Shown: positions 40,931-51,449, counted from the first letter of the stretch. The stretch is DNA of 64,000 nt from Metabacillus malikii (GCF_030813355.1 NZ_JAUSUD010000013.1:1-64000); one strand, 5' to 3'. Made by a program: numbers and translations. Notes: a model not told the origin generated them from the letters alone.

Positions 40931-43570
40931 ATGAAAAAACTATCATCTGCTGAAGTAAGACAAATGTTTTTAGATTTTTTTAAGGAAAAAGGCCATACTG
41001 TTGAACCAAGTGCATCGCTTGTGCCACATGAGGATCCTACACTTTTATGGATAAATAGTGGTGTTGCAACCCTTAAGAAATATTTTGACGGGCGTGTTAT
41101 ACCTGCTAATCCAAGAATTTGTAATGCTCAGAAGTCAATTCGTACGAATGATATTGAAAATGTAGGGAAAACTGCTCGCCATCATACATTTTTTGAAATG
41201 TTAGGGAACTTTTCAATTGGTGACTATTTTAAAGTTGAAGCAATTGAATGGGCATGGGAGTTTTTAACGAGTGAAAAGTGGATTGGATTTGAACCTGAGA
41301 AGTTATCTGTAACGATCCACCCTGAAGATGAAGAGGCATTTTTACTTTGGAGAGATAAAATTGGTATACCTGAGGAACGAATTATCCGTTTAGAGGGAAA
41401 CTTCTGGGATATCGGTGAAGGACCAAGTGGGCCAAATACTGAGATATTTTATGACCGTGGAGAAAGCTTTGGGAATGATCCTAGCGACCCTGAGCTATAT
41501 CCAGGTGGTGAGAATGAAAGATATTTAGAGGTTTGGAATCTTGTTTTCTCACAATTTAATCATAATCCAGACGGTACATATACTCCACTTCCGAAGAAAA
41601 ATATTGATACAGGTATGGGACTAGAACGTATGGTATCCATTATCCAAGATGCGGAAACAAATTTTGATACAGATTTATTCATGCCAATTATCAAGGCAAC
41701 TGAACAAATATCTGGAGAGACGTATCGAACAAATAGTGAAAAAGATGTATCGTTTAAAGTGATTGCAGATCATGTTAGAACAGTAAGCTTTGCTATAAGT
41801 GATGGTGCACTCCCATCAAATGAAGGACGAGGCTATGTATTACGAAGATTATTAAGAAGAGCCGTTCGTTATGCGAAAAACATTAACATTAATCGTCCGT
41901 TTATGTATGAACTAGTACCTGTTGTCGGTGAAATCATGGTTGATTTCTATCCAGATGTAAAAGCGAAGACAGAATTTATCCAGAAAGTAATAAAAAATGA
42001 GGAAGAACGCTTCCATGAAACATTGAATGATGGTTTAGCGATTTTAAGTTCGGTTATGAAGGAACAAAAGGCGAATGGAAGCCAAGTTATTCCGGGTGCT
42101 GATGTATTCAGACTGTATGATACATACGGTTTCCCAGTGGAACTTACAGAAGAATATGCTGAAGAAGATAATATGAAAATTGACCATGCAGGCTTTGAAT
42201 TAGAAATGGAAAAGCAACGTGACCGTGCTCGGGCAGCTATTCAGAAGGTTGATTCAATGCAAGTTCAAGGAGGCGTGCTTGGCGATATTAAAGTCGAGAG
42301 TGAGTTCGTTGGTTATAATCAGCTAGCTATTGAAAATTCTAAAGTGTTAGTCATTGTAAAAGATGGAGAAGTGTTATCAGAAGCTCAAGCTGGAGACGAA
42401 GTACAATTAATTCTAGACAAAACACCTTTTTATGCAGAGAGCGGCGGACAAATAGCTGATGAAGGTATTATTAGTAATGAACAAGTCAACATTGTTGTTA
42501 AAGATGTACAAAAAGCGCCTAATGGCCAAAACCTTCATAATGTAACAATTAAAGACGGCGTGATTAAAACGAATGATCTCGTCAATGCGATTGTATCTGA
42601 AGAAAATCGTAGTGGAGTTGTCAAGAATCATACAGCGACACATTTATTACATCAAGCATTAAAAGATATTCTCGGAAATCATGTAAATCAAGCCGGTTCG
42701 TTAGTGACGGATGATAGACTCCGATTTGACTTTTCACATTTTGGGCAGGTTACTCATGAAGAACTGGCTAAAATAGAACAAATTGTCAACGAAAAAATTT
42801 GGAGCAATATCCAAGTAAATATTGATTTTAAAACTTTAACTGAAGCAAAATCAATGGGAGCGATGGCCTTATTTGGCGAAAAATACGGCGAAATTGTACG
42901 AGTCGTTCAAGTAGGTGATTATAGTCTTGAATTATGTGGCGGTTGTCATGTTGATAATACTGCAACTATCGGACTCTTTAAAATTGTATCTGAAACAGGA
43001 ATTGGTGCCGGTACAAGACGTATTGAAGCAGTAACAGGGAAAGCTGCGTACGAGGTTATTAATGAACAACTAGAAACGTTACAGGAAGCTTCTGCATCTC
43101 TAAAGACAAACCCAAAAGACATTGTAAGTAGAATTGAAAGTCTTTTATCAGAGCATCGTGAACTTCAACGAGAAAATGAATCATTACTTGCGAAACTAGG
43201 TAATCTTGAAGCAAGTAATATTGTAGATAAAGCTGTATCGATAAATGGTGTTACGGTGTTAGCTGCAAAGGTAAATGCAAAAGATATGAATAGTTTACGT
43301 GGAATGATGGATGACTTGAAAAATAAACTAGGATCCGCCATTGTAGTGCTTGGTGCCACAGATAACGATAAAGTAAATATTGTTGCAGGAATAACGAAAG
43401 ACTTAGTTGAAAAGGGTTATCATGCAGGTAAACTAATAAAAGAAGTAGCAGAACGTTGTGGTGGTAAAGGTGGCGGACGCCCAGAAATGGCACAAGCTGG
43501 TGCAAAAAATCCAGAAAATTTAACAGATGCATTGAACTATGTCGAAGAATGGGTTCAATCCGTTTTATAA
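40931..43570 (+). CDS. alaS: Alanyl-tRNA synthetase
   Basis: Charges tRNA-Ala and edits mischarged Ser and Gly. The 879-residue protein has the class II catalytic domain (about 1-245, [12 protein letters not shown] and [16 protein letters not shown]), the tRNA-recognition domain (about 245-450), the editing domain with [11 protein letters not shown] near 567 and CGGCH near 668, and the C-terminal C-Ala/DHHA1 domain ending in [16 protein letters not shown]. All zinc-binding residues are present. The ATG follows AAGGAGGATACAT. ireB follows after 79 nt. Confidence 0.97.
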   Translation: MKKLSSAEVRQMFLDFFKEKGHTVEPSASLVPHEDPTLLWINSGVATLKKYFDGRVIPANPRICNAQKSIRTNDIENVGKTARHHTFFEMLGNFSIGDYFKVEAIEWAWEFLTSEKWIGFEPEKLSVTIHPEDEEAFLLWRDKIGIPEERIIRLEGNFWDIGEGPSGPNTEIFYDRGESFGNDPSDPELYPGGENERYLEVWNLVFSQFNHNPDGTYTPLPKKNIDTGMGLERMVSIIQDAETNFDTDLFMPIIKATEQISGETYRTNSEKDVSFKVIADHVRTVSFAISDGALPSNEGRGYVLRRLLRRAVRYAKNININRPFMYELVPVVGEIMVDFYPDVKAKTEFIQKVIKNEEERFHETLNDGLAILSSVMKEQKANGSQVIPGADVFRLYDTYGFPVELTEEYAEEDNMKIDHAGFELEMEKQRDRARAAIQKVDSMQVQGGVLGDIKVESEFVGYNQLAIENSKVLVIVKDGEVLSEAQAGDEVQLILDKTPFYAESGGQIADEGIISNEQVNIVVKDVQKAPNGQNLHNVTIKDGVIKTNDLVNAIVSEENRSGVVKNHTATHLLHQALKDILGNHVNQAGSLVTDDRLRFDFSHFGQVTHEELAKIEQIVNEKIWSNIQVNIDFKTLTEAKSMGAMALFGEKYGEIVRVVQVGDYSLELCGGCHVDNTATIGLFKIVSETGIGAGTRRIEAVTGKAAYEVINEQLETLQEASASLKTNPKDIVSRIESLLSEHRELQRENESLLAKLGNLEASNIVDKAVSINGVTVLAAKVNAKDMNSLRGMMDDLKNKLGSAIVVLGATDNDKVNIVAGITKDLVEKGYHAGKLIKEVAERCGGKGGGRPEMAQAGAKNPENLTDALNYVEEWVQSVL

Positions 43571-43649
43571 TTAAGTAAAGTAGTGTAGAATGAAGATAAG
43601 TAAGATTGGACATGCAGATTCTAATGAATCTAAGAAAGAGGTGCGAATG

Positions 43650-43934
43650 GTGAGTTCATTTGATAAAACGATGAAATTTAATTTCTCTGATGATTCGGTC
43701 GAAACAAATGTAAATGAAGTACTCTATACCGTTTATGATGCTTTACAAGAAAAAGGTTATAATCCAATTAATCAAATTGTAGGCTACTTACTTTCTGGTG
43801 ATCCTGCTTATATCCCACGTCACCGAGATGCACGAAATTTAATTCGTAAGCTTGAAAGAGACGAATTAATTGAAGAACTCGTAAAATCTTATTTACAGAA
43901 TCAAAATGGAGCAAATGCGAAACAAATAAAATAA
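43650..43934 (+). CDS. ireB: IreB family regulatory phosphoprotein (YrzL)
   Basis: A 94-residue soluble protein of the family whose Enterococcus member IreB is phosphorylated by the PASTA kinase IreK and affects cephalosporin resistance. The conserved N-terminus [14 protein letters not shown] carries threonine candidates for phosphorylation, followed by [22 protein letters not shown] near residue 40. The GTG at 43650 or the adjacent ATG at 43647 has AAAGAGGTG upstream; spacing favours 43650. It is followed by ruvX and yrzB, the usual alaS-ireB-ruvX-yrzB order. Confidence 0.9.
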   Translation: MSSFDKTMKFNFSDDSVETNVNEVLYTVYDALQEKGYNPINQIVGYLLSGDPAYIPRHRDARNLIRKLERDELIEELVKSYLQNQNGANAKQIK

Positions 43935-43988
43935 CGGTTAGCTTTTAGTTATGATAATCTTTATTTTGATGATATCGAAAGGACAAAC

Positions 43989-44408
43989 ATGCGTATATTA
44001 GGATTAGATTTAGGTTCTAAAACACTTGGTGTAGCAATAAGTGATGAACTAGGCTGGACAGCACAAGGTGTGGAAACAATTAAGATAAACGAAGAAAACC
44101 GAGATTTTAACATCAAAAGACTTTCTGAAATTATGGACGAATTTTCAGTAGAAAAAGTCGTTCTCGGTATGCCTAAAAATATGAATGGAACAATTGGACC
44201 TAGAGCAGAGGCAAGTCAAAATTTTGCAGAGGTTCTTAAAAAGAAATTTGATGTTCCAGTCATCTTGTGGGATGAAAGACTTACAACGATGGCTGCTGAG
44301 AGGATGTTAATCTCAGCAGATGTGAGCCGAAAGAAGCGAAAGCAGGTCATCGATAAAATGGCAGCAGTTATGATTTTGCAAAGTTATTTAGATAGTCTAA
44401 GTAATTGA
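43989..44408 (+). CDS. ruvX: Holliday junction resolvase-like RuvX/YqgF (YrrK)
   Basis: A 139-residue RNase H-fold nuclease family implicated in 16S rRNA 5' maturation and/or junction resolution. The first strand [19 protein letters not shown] (3-21) holds the first acidic residue, [14 protein letters not shown] near 60-73 is the family block, and [14 protein letters not shown] near 97-110 has further acidic residues. An ATG at 43989 follows GAAAGGACA. It lies between ireB and yrzB, co-transcribed with alaS or shortly after it. Confidence 0.93.
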   Translation: MRILGLDLGSKTLGVAISDELGWTAQGVETIKINEENRDFNIKRLSEIMDEFSVEKVVLGMPKNMNGTIGPRAEASQNFAEVLKKKFDVPVILWDERLTTMAAERMLISADVSRKKRKQVIDKMAAVMILQSYLDSLSN

Positions 44409-44448
44409 AAGCAGCAAACTAAAAAAAGAAATGAAGAGGTGTCCATAT

Positions 44449-44736
44449 ATGGAACATGGAGAAAAGCAAATTACAGTTATAGATGAAAACGGCAATGAAC
44501 AACTATGTGAAGTGTTATTTACATTTGAATCAGAAGAATTTAAGAAATCGTACGTTTTATATTATCCAGTTGGTGCAGAAGAGGATGACAGTGAAGAAAT
44601 CGAAATCCACGCTTCAAGTTTTAGCCCACGTGAAGATGGAGAAGATGGTGATTTAGAGCCAATTGAAACGGAAGAGGAATGGGATTTAATTGAGGAAATG
44701 CTAAATACATTTCTAGATGAAGAAGAAGCTGAATAA
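44449..44736 (+). CDS. yrzB: DUF1292 family protein YrzB
   Basis: A 95-residue very acidic protein, with a beta-rich first half ([23 protein letters not shown] and VLFTF strands) and a C-terminal tail almost all Glu and Asp. DUF1292 proteins are conserved in Firmicutes next to ruvX with no assigned function. The ATG at 44449 follows GAAGAGGTG; an ATG at 44431 overlaps it. A terminator follows, closing the alaS group. Confidence 0.88.
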   Translation: MEHGEKQITVIDENGNEQLCEVLFTFESEEFKKSYVLYYPVGAEEDDSEEIEIHASSFSPREDGEDGDLEPIETEEEWDLIEEMLNTFLDEEEAE

Positions 44737-44747
44737 TTTACAACAAT

Positions 44748-44786
44748 CATGCAGTTAACCGTCTTGGTTAGCTGCATGATTTATTT
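44748..44786 (+). terminator. Terminator after yrzB
   Basis: CATGCAGTTAACC pairs with GGTTAGCTGCATG over 13 bp with a 5-nt loop; only a weak T-rich tail follows. Confidence 0.65.
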
Positions 44787-45180
44787 TCGGGTTAGAGTAA
44801 TGAACTATCCGTATCATTGAATAAACTAAATAAGCTTAAGTCTCAGGCTTGTTGCCGCCTTCTGCTTTCGTATTCATCTGTGTAAACGCACGGATACGTT
44901 ATACATTTCCCACTACCGCAGAACTTCCGTAATTACGCTTAAATGAACCCATAGAAATATTTGACCTAAAAAGCAACCTCTTTAAAAAAAGCCCTAAAAA
45001 TAAGTTGAAGATAGTTATTTAATAGTATTAGTACATATGTAAATAGGAAAAATATAAAAACGAGATAAATAAATACGGTTACGATTCATATATTTTTCAT
45101 ATACATACCATTTTTCTGAAAAAATTGCCGAATCATAATGAACATTGTAGTATAATGATTGAGATGAGAGGAGGATGTGA
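44787..45180. other. Gap between yrzB and mltG
   Basis: No supported gene or RNA. A GC-richer patch (about 44845-44945, with CCGCCTTCTGC and ACCGCAGAACTTCCG) looks like a degraded repeat or relic. A TATAAT at 45151-45156 near the mltG start could be a -10 element, without a clear -35. Confidence 0.35.
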
Positions 45181-46320
45181 ATGTCTGAAAAAGATTCGAA
45201 TAAATCGTCTTTTAAAGAATCGTTCAAAAATAAGTTACTTGAAAAGCAAAAAGAAACTAAGGTTGCCCGTAAAATTGTACTAACGGTATTTACCATTATC
45301 ATCATTGTCTTTTCAGGCCTTATAGGTGGCGGTTATTTATATATTAAATCAGCACTAGAACCTGTTAATCCAAATGATAAAAAGGGTATAGAAGTAACGA
45401 TACCGATTGGGTCGACAGTGACAACAATCTCAAATATTTTAGAAGAGAAAGAGATTATAAAAGATGCACGCATATTTAAATATTATATAAAATTTAAAAA
45501 TGCAGCAGATTTTCAAGCTGGTGAGTATACCCTTAATAAATCAATGACATTTAATGAGATAATAGAAAGCTTACAACAAGGAATGTTAATGCAGGAAGCT
45601 GCATTTCAAGTTACGATTCCGGAAGGTCGACAACTGGATGAGATTGCTTCATTAGTCTCAAAGAAAGCACCATACTCAGAAAAAGAAATTATGGGGAAAT
45701 TAACAGATAAAGAGTTTATACAAGATATGATGGGTAAGTATCCAAATTTATTAACAGATGATATTAATGGTAAAGATATTAAGTACGCACTTGAAGGCTA
45801 TTTATTTCCAGCAACATATCCTTATTATAAGGAAAAACCGACAATTGAAGAAATTATTGAGCCGATGATTAAGAAGATGAATGAAATCGTGACCGTTTAC
45901 TTACCACAACTGGAAGAACAAAAAATGTCGGTTCATGAATTCGTCACAATGGCTTCATTAATTGAAGAGGAAGCAACTGAAAAAGCAGACCGTGAGAAAA
46001 TATCTAGTGTATTTTATAATCGAATTGAACAAGACATGCCTTTACAAACAGACCCAACTGTTTTATATGCGTTAGGAGAACATAAGGATCGTGTATTATA
46101 CGAGGACCTTGAATTTGATTCTCCATATAACACGTATAAGAATAAAGGACTCCCGCCTGGACCAATTGCAAATGCAGGTGAGACATCATTTAATGCCGTT
46201 TTAGCACCAGAAGAGACGGACTTCCTGTATTTCTTAGCAACAAAAGAAGGCGAAGTTATCTTTACTAAAACACTAGAAGAGCACAATATTGAGAAAAATA
46301 AACATATCATTGGTCAATGA
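45181..46320 (+). CDS. mltG: Endolytic murein transglycosylase MltG (YrrL)
   Basis: Membrane-anchored lytic transglycosylase that cuts nascent glycan strands and limits their length. The 379-residue protein has a cytoplasmic basic N-terminus, one membrane helix (about 35-58), a LysM-like region (about 68-130) and the YceG catalytic domain. The catalytic Glu lies in MASLIEEEATEKADREKIS near residue 262, followed by FYNRIEQDMPLQTDPTVLYALG near 285. The ATG follows GAGAGGAGGATGTGA. It is the first gene before the wobble-modification group. Confidence 0.94.
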   Translation: MSEKDSNKSSFKESFKNKLLEKQKETKVARKIVLTVFTIIIIVFSGLIGGGYLYIKSALEPVNPNDKKGIEVTIPIGSTVTTISNILEEKEIIKDARIFKYYIKFKNAADFQAGEYTLNKSMTFNEIIESLQQGMLMQEAAFQVTIPEGRQLDEIASLVSKKAPYSEKEIMGKLTDKEFIQDMMGKYPNLLTDDINGKDIKYALEGYLFPATYPYYKEKPTIEEIIEPMIKKMNEIVTVYLPQLEEQKMSVHEFVTMASLIEEEATEKADREKISSVFYNRIEQDMPLQTDPTVLYALGEHKDRVLYEDLEFDSPYNTYKNKGLPPGPIANAGETSFNAVLAPEETDFLYFLATKEGEVIFTKTLEEHNIEKNKHIIGQ

Positions 46321-46477
46321 TAGCTGGACTAGAGTAATCGCACTTCTAACAGAAAAAAGGACGGTTTTTCGGCTATCCATCATCAGAGCTTAATGTTGTC
46401 AGTTCGCAAACATAGCCTCGTTATGGTACAATATATCGAGTTGTGAATGGACGTTATTACGAATAAGAAATTATTTA

Positions 46478-46508
46478 AAGAGTTCTCATTTCATGAGGCT
46501 CTTATTTT
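46478..46508 (+). terminator. Terminator after mltG
   Basis: AAGAGTTCTCAT pairs with ATGAGGCTCTT with one bulge, followed by ATTTTC. Confidence 0.6.
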
Positions 46509-46546
46509 CGGTATAACGATATACTTATTGAATGTAGGTGTGCAAG

Positions 46547-47191
46547 ATGATTGATAACGATGTAATTACCTATTTGGAAAATTTACTTCCTAAACGACCA
46601 AAATATGTACAAGACATGGAAGAAATTGCGGCACAAAATGAAATTCCGATCATGGAGAAGACTGGAATTGAAGTATTGCTATTACTATTATCAATGCAAA
46701 GGCCAAAGAAAATACTTGAAATAGGTACAGCAATTGGATATTCGGCTATTCGTATGGCATTGAAGATTCCTACTGTAGAAATATATACAATTGAGCTTGA
46801 TGAAGAAAGATATCAACAGGCAAATCAGCATATAAAAGCAATGGATTTAGAAACGCGTATCCACACCTTTCATGCTGATGCACTTGAGATATCAGAACAA
46901 TTAAAGCAATTTGGACCTTTTGATGCACTATTTATTGATGCTACAAAAGCGAAATATACAAAGTTTTTTCAAGCGTATGAACCAATGCTATCTGACGGTG
47001 GTATTATTTATTCCGATAACGTCTTATTTAAAGGGACTGTAGCACGTGACCGTTCAGAACTTCAAACGAGGAGACAACGAACCTTAGTTAGAAAATTAAA
47101 TGATTTCAACAAATCATTATATGAATTACCAAACTATGATACAACAATTATTCCAGTTGGGGATGGAATAGCCGTAACAAAACGGACTTAA
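46547..47191 (+). CDS. trmR: tRNA 5-hydroxyuridine methyltransferase TrmR (YrrM)
   Basis: Methylates 5-hydroxyuridine at position 34 to give 5-methoxyuridine. The 214-residue class I SAM methyltransferase has the glycine-rich loop ILEIGTAIGYSAIRMAL (about 57-73), an acidic DALFIDATKAKY (about 127-138) typical of O-methyltransferase family 3, and a metal-binding Asp-Asn in YSDNVLF (near 158). The ATG at 46547 follows GTAGGTGTG; a GTG at 46538 would overlap it. It lies just before trhP1 and trhP2, the hydroxylation genes, forming a complete small pathway. Confidence 0.9.
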   Translation: MIDNDVITYLENLLPKRPKYVQDMEEIAAQNEIPIMEKTGIEVLLLLLSMQRPKKILEIGTAIGYSAIRMALKIPTVEIYTIELDEERYQQANQHIKAMDLETRIHTFHADALEISEQLKQFGPFDALFIDATKAKYTKFFQAYEPMLSDGGIIYSDNVLFKGTVARDRSELQTRRQRTLVRKLNDFNKSLYELPNYDTTIIPVGDGIAVTKRT

Positions 47192-47359
47192 TCTATCCTC
47201 ATACAAATCAATTGTTGTTTTTAATCGTTCATTTAGGCTGCTATGAAATTATTGATGTATATTCAAAATCACCATTTATAGACAATTAGTACCTTAATTT
47301 ATCAATAATTTTAGTGTTTAAAAATCTATTTGAATAATTTTAAGATGAGGTGTTGAACC

Positions 47360-48289
47360 ATGAAAAAACCCGAGTTATTAGTCACACCTAAGAAGGTTGA
47401 CGATATAGCTCCATTAATAGACGCAGGAGCAGATGCGTTTATTATCGGAGAACAAAAATACGGCTTAAGATTAGCCGGTGAATTTTCTAGAGAAGATATT
47501 ATAAATGCCCTAGACATTGCGCATAAGGCAGGTAAAAAAGTCTACGTAGCAATGAATGCTATCTTTCATAATGACATGATTAGTGAGATTGAAGATTATT
47601 TGACATTCCTTTCTAAGTTAGATGTTGATGCTGTCGTCTTCGGAGATCCAGCAGTATTAATGATTGCAAAACAAGTTGCTCCATCTATTAAGCTACATTG
47701 GAATACCGAGACAACAGCAACTAATTGGTATACATGTAACTACTGGGGACGTAAAGGAGCAAAACGTGCCGTATTAGCACGGGAGCTAAGTATGGATGCA
47801 ATTATTGAAATAAAAGAACATGCTGAAGTAGAAATAGAAGTTCAAGTACATGGCATGACATGTATGTTCCAATCAAAACGAACACTTCTTGGTAATTACT
47901 TCGAATACCAAGGTAAGGCACTAAAAATTGAAAAACGCACGAAAAGTGAAAAGATGTTTTTGCATGATCCAGAAAGAAATAATAAATATCCAATCTTTGA
48001 AGATATAAATGGTACACATATTATGAGTCCTAATGATATTTGTATCATTGATGAATTAGGAGAAATGATTGAGACAGGCATCGATTCATTTAAAATAGAT
48101 GGTATCCTTCATTCCGCTGAGTATATTAAAAACGTTACAAAGATTTATCGCCAAGCAATTGACCTTTGTGCTAATGACTTTGATAAATATGAAGAAGAAA
48201 AAGATAACTTCTTAGATGAAATCGAAAAATTACAACCAAAAAATCGACCATTAGATACTGGTTTCTTCTTTAAAGAGACAGTATATTAA
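47360..48289 (+). CDS. trhP1: Peptidase U32 family tRNA hydroxylation protein TrhP1 (YrrN)
   Basis: One of two paralogues needed in B. subtilis to form 5-hydroxyuridine at tRNA position 34, with prephenate as the likely cofactor source. The 309-residue TIM-barrel-like protein begins with KKPELLVTPKKVDDIAPLIDAGADAF and has HWNTETTATNWYT near residue 115. Compared with its neighbour trhP2, it lacks the cysteine cluster for an iron-sulfur centre and is about 110 residues shorter. The ATG follows GATGAGGTG. The next gene starts after a 118-nt gap. Confidence 0.88.
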   Translation: MKKPELLVTPKKVDDIAPLIDAGADAFIIGEQKYGLRLAGEFSREDIINALDIAHKAGKKVYVAMNAIFHNDMISEIEDYLTFLSKLDVDAVVFGDPAVLMIAKQVAPSIKLHWNTETTATNWYTCNYWGRKGAKRAVLARELSMDAIIEIKEHAEVEIEVQVHGMTCMFQSKRTLLGNYFEYQGKALKIEKRTKSEKMFLHDPERNNKYPIFEDINGTHIMSPNDICIIDELGEMIETGIDSFKIDGILHSAEYIKNVTKIYRQAIDLCANDFDKYEEEKDNFLDEIEKLQPKNRPLDTGFFFKETVY

Positions 48290-48407
48290 CTCTCTTTTGT
48301 ACTAAAGAGAAACATAAGGTTTAACCCAAGCTGGTAATGTGGAGATGAAATTCAAATTCAACGATAAACACATCCATGTAATTTAAGTGGCTATAGGAGT
48401 GAAAAGC

Positions 48408-49676
48408 ATGACGGTTTTAGAAGATAAAATTTCTAAAATAATAAATGGAAAACGGGTAATAACTAAAAAACCGGAATTACTAGCTCCTGCTGGTAATTTA
48501 GAAAAATTGAAGATAGCAGTTCATTATGGTGCAGATGCAGTTTTTATCGGTGGACAAGAGTATGGACTTCGATCGAATGCAGATAATTTTACGATTGAAG
48601 AAATGGCAGAAGGTGTCAGGTTTGCAAACAAATATGGTGCAAAGATTTACGTAACAACGAATATATTTGCTCATAATGATAATATTGCTGGCCTTGATGA
48701 GTATTTAATGAGCCTACAAGGTGCTGGAGTAACTGGGATTATCGTTGCAGACCCATTAATAATCGAAACATGTAAGCGAGTTGCTCCAAAGTTAGAAGTT
48801 CACCTTAGTACACAGCAATCTCTTTCAAACTGGAAAGCTGTTCAATTTTGGAAAGAGGAAGGGTTAGAACGAGTTGTTTTAGCTCGAGAAACAGGCGCAG
48901 AAGAAATGAAGGAAATGAAAGAAAAGGTGGATATAGAAATTGAAGCATTTATCCACGGAGCGATGTGTATTGCCTATTCAGGGCGCTGCACATTAAGTAA
49001 TCATATGACAGCACGTGATTCAAACCGCGGTGGATGCTGTCAATCCTGTCGTTGGAATTATGATTTATATAAGCAAGATAACGAACAAGAAGTCGCTCTA
49101 TTTGAAGAAAATGATGCAGCCTTTGCAATGAGTCCGAAAGACCTAAATTTAATTGAATCTATTCCTAAAATGATTGAACTAGGGATTGATAGTTTAAAAA
49201 TCGAAGGCAGAATGAAATCAATTCATTATATCGCAACTGTAGTAAGTGTATATAGAAAAGTAATTGATGCATACTGTGCTGACCCGGAAAATTTTATCAT
49301 TGACCCGGAATGGTTAAAAGAATTAGATAAATGTGCGAATCGTGAAACAGCATCATCCTTCTTTGAAGGGATACCAGGATACCAACAGCAAATGTTTGGT
49401 AATCATAGTAAAAAAACTGCATTTGATTTTGTTGGTCTAGTTCTAGACTATAACGTTGAGACCAAGATGGTTACTTTACAGCAACGTAATTTCTTCAAAC
49501 CTGGTGATAAGGTTGAATTTTTCGGACCAGAAATAGAAAATTTCTCGCAAACAATCGAAACAATTTGGGATGAAAAAGGGAATGAACTTGACGCGGCGCG
49601 CCATCCTTTACAAATTGTAACCTTCAAAGTGGAAAAGCCGGTTTCGAAATTGAATATGATGCGAAAGGGGCTCTAA
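48408..49676 (+). CDS. trhP2: Peptidase U32 family tRNA hydroxylation protein TrhP2 (YrrO)
   Basis: The iron-sulfur member of the U32 pair, which introduces 5-hydroxyuridine at tRNA U34. The 422-residue protein has KKPELLAPAGNLEKL near the start, then the family cysteine cluster, with HGAMCIAYSGRC near residues 177-188 and GGCCQSCRW near 203-211, and a C-terminal beta domain (about 340-422). Cysteine number and spacing fit a 4Fe-4S site. The ATG at 48408 follows AGGAGTGA; an ATG at 48387 overlaps it. udk follows after 3 nt, so these are co-transcribed. Confidence 0.9.
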   Translation: MTVLEDKISKIINGKRVITKKPELLAPAGNLEKLKIAVHYGADAVFIGGQEYGLRSNADNFTIEEMAEGVRFANKYGAKIYVTTNIFAHNDNIAGLDEYLMSLQGAGVTGIIVADPLIIETCKRVAPKLEVHLSTQQSLSNWKAVQFWKEEGLERVVLARETGAEEMKEMKEKVDIEIEAFIHGAMCIAYSGRCTLSNHMTARDSNRGGCCQSCRWNYDLYKQDNEQEVALFEENDAAFAMSPKDLNLIESIPKMIELGIDSLKIEGRMKSIHYIATVVSVYRKVIDAYCADPENFIIDPEWLKELDKCANRETASSFFEGIPGYQQQMFGNHSKKTAFDFVGLVLDYNVETKMVTLQQRNFFKPGDKVEFFGPEIENFSQTIETIWDEKGNELDAARHPLQIVTFKVEKPVSKLNMMRKGL

Positions 49677-49679
49677 TAG

Positions 49680-50315
49680 ATGAAAAAAAAGCCCATTGTT
49701 ATAGGTGTAGCCGGTGGTTCTGGTTCGGGTAAAACGAGTGTCACGAAAGCCATTTATGAACATTTTAAAGGACATTCAATTCTCATGCTGGAACAAGATT
49801 TCTATTATAAGGACCAAAGTAATGTACCTTTTGAAGAAAGACTAAAAACCAATTATGATCATCCATTAGCATTTGACAACGATTTATTGCTAGAGCATCT
49901 AAATGCTTTGCTTGATCATAAGTCAATTCATAAGCCTATCTATGATTACAAATTGCATACGCGATCAAAAGATGTTATGCTTGTTGAACCTAAGGATGTC
50001 ATCATCTTAGAGGGGATATTAATTTTAGAGGACAAACGATTACGTGATATTATGGATATTAAACTGTTCGTTGATACTGATGCAGATTTAAGGATTATTC
50101 GTAGAATATCCCGTGATATGAAAGAACGAGGGCGTTCTTTTGATTCGATTATTGAACAATATCTGTCGGTAGTGCGTCCAATGCATAATCAATTCATTGA
50201 ACCGACAAAGCGCTATGCAGATATCATCATTCCAGAAGGTGGTCACAATTACGTAGCAATTGACTTAATGGTAACAAAAATTCAAACAATTCTTGAACTA
50301 AATGCAATTTTGTAA
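49680..50315 (+). CDS. udk: Uridine/cytidine kinase
   Basis: Phosphorylates uridine and cytidine in pyrimidine salvage. The 211-residue protein has the P-loop [13 protein letters not shown] (about 9-21), the DQEDFYYK-like LEQDFYYKD (about 38-46), [13 protein letters not shown] (about 59-71) and VILEGILI for the Walker B region. It starts 3 nt after trhP2, so its ribosome binding site (AAAGGGGC) lies in that gene's end. A terminator follows. This fixed trmR-trhP-udk-greA order occurs widely in Firmicutes. Confidence 0.95.
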   Translation: MKKKPIVIGVAGGSGSGKTSVTKAIYEHFKGHSILMLEQDFYYKDQSNVPFEERLKTNYDHPLAFDNDLLLEHLNALLDHKSIHKPIYDYKLHTRSKDVMLVEPKDVIILEGILILEDKRLRDIMDIKLFVDTDADLRIIRRISRDMKERGRSFDSIIEQYLSVVRPMHNQFIEPTKRYADIIIPEGGHNYVAIDLMVTKIQTILELNAIL

Positions 50316-50396
50316 TAACATAGCATAGATAAAGAGTACAGTGATCATATTATGTGTATAAGAAAAATATATTTCTTGCAGCATCTATTAAAAAGT

Positions 50397-50427
50397 AAAG
50401 GGCACGATTGCCCTTGCTTTTTTCACA
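50397..50427 (+). terminator. Terminator after udk
   Basis: AAGGGCA pairs with TGCCCTT around a 4-nt loop, followed by GCTTTTTTC. Confidence 0.78.
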
Positions 50428-50601
50428 TAGTAAGAATATATGAGTTAGTTTGAAGTGTTAATGTCTCTATATATCTTACTAAAGAATACTCTTTGCAATT
50501 AGAGACAAACTCGTGTCTCAACAAAATACATACTTTAAAGAAATACCCCTATTTGGTTTGAAAAGGATACTAAAATTTGTTGCTTTTTTAGTAGTAATGC
50601 A

Positions 50602-50623
50602 GCAAGGTTTACAAAAACAGCCT
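50602..50623 (+). repeat. Short recurrent motif, copy 3, in the greA leader
   Basis: GCAAGGTTTACAAAAACAGC followed by CT, matching the motif at 5391-5410 and 27688-27712. It lies about 48 nt before the greA start codon. Confidence 0.45.
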
Positions 50624-50671
50624 AATAAAAAACAAAATTCGGGGAAGTTAACTAGAAGGAGTGGAAAAAAC

Positions 50672-51145
50672 ATGGCACAAGAAAAAGTTTTTCCTATGAC
50701 TAAAGAAGGTAAAGAAAAGCTAGAGCAAGAGCTTGAATATTTGAAAACGGTTAAACGTAAAGAAGTAGTAGAAAGAATTAAAATAGCACGCAGTTTTGGA
50801 GATTTATCGGAAAACTCAGAGTACGATTCAGCAAAGGAAGAACAAGCATTTGTTGAAGGACGGATCACTACGCTAGAGAATATGATACGTAATGCTAAAA
50901 TAATCGTTGGTGAGGCTGATACTAGTACAGTTTCATTAGGTAGAACTGTGACCTTTTTAGAATTACCAGATGGCGATGAAGAAACATATACAATCGTTGG
51001 TAGCGCGGAAGCAGACCCATTTGAAGGGAAGATTTCAAATGATTCTCCAATCGCAAAAAGTTTACTGGGCCGTAAAGTTGATGAAGAGGTTACGGTTCAA
51101 ACACCAGGCGGTGAAATGTTAGTAAGAATCGTAAAAATCAGCTAA
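50672..51145 (+). CDS. greA: Transcription elongation factor GreA
   Basis: Rescues backtracked RNA polymerase by stimulating transcript cleavage. The 157-residue protein has the N-terminal coiled coil (about 8-75) with acidic tip residues in [19 protein letters not shown], where Asp and Glu reach the active site, and the C-terminal FKBP-like domain (about 80-157) with [15 protein letters not shown]. The ATG at 50672 follows AGAAGGAG. A GTG at 50513 also opens this frame but has no ribosome binding site and would translate the leader motif. A terminator follows. Confidence 0.95.
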   Translation: MAQEKVFPMTKEGKEKLEQELEYLKTVKRKEVVERIKIARSFGDLSENSEYDSAKEEQAFVEGRITTLENMIRNAKIIVGEADTSTVSLGRTVTFLELPDGDEETYTIVGSAEADPFEGKISNDSPIAKSLLGRKVDEEVTVQTPGGEMLVRIVKIS

Positions 51146-51165
51146 GTCAATGTTTAATATAGGAG

Positions 51166-51198
51166 CACCTCGTCGAAAATGAAGACGAGGTGTTTTTT
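51166..51198 (+). terminator. Terminator after greA
   Basis: CACCTCGTC pairs perfectly with GACGAGGTG around a 9-nt loop, followed by six T. Confidence 0.9.
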
Positions 51199-51254
51199 AT
51201 TGGGCTTTTATCTTTGTTGTTGTATTTTTGCGAACATAAGGGCTTAATTGAAGC

Positions 51255-51345
51255 AAAAGTGCGAGATTCCTGCAGGATGCGTAGGAGAGGTGAGATCCCA
51301 CTGGCGTTTACGCCGAGGAGTTCGAAAAACGTAGGCGGATAGCCT
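51255..51345. repeat. Bacillus-type extragenic repeat, degenerate copy
   Basis: The stretch has GCGAGATTCCTGCAGGATGC, then GGAGAGGTGAGATCCC, GGCG-ACGCCGAGGAG. This pattern resembles the GC-rich palindromic intergenic repeats common in Bacillus genomes (CTCCTGCGGG ... GAGGTGAGACCCC ... GCCGAGGAGG). It stands out by base composition from its AT-rich surroundings. No gene is seen in this gap. Confidence 0.6.
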
Positions 51346-51449
51346 TCAACGTACAATACCTTAAGTGACAAAAAACATAAAGCAAACTGAACGTTTAGAT
51401 AAACAGCGATATCAAACATGGAAAAATGTTAAGGAGGGAGGAGGAGAAA

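Noticed and set aside
43251-43613. Minus-strand frame across the alaS end
   Set aside because: Shadow frame of alaS; hydrophobic His/Leu-rich composition without family features.
50513-50671. N-terminal extension of greA
   Set aside because: No ribosome binding site at 50513. GreA normally begins at MAQEK, where AGAAGGAG is found, and the extension would translate the leader motif.
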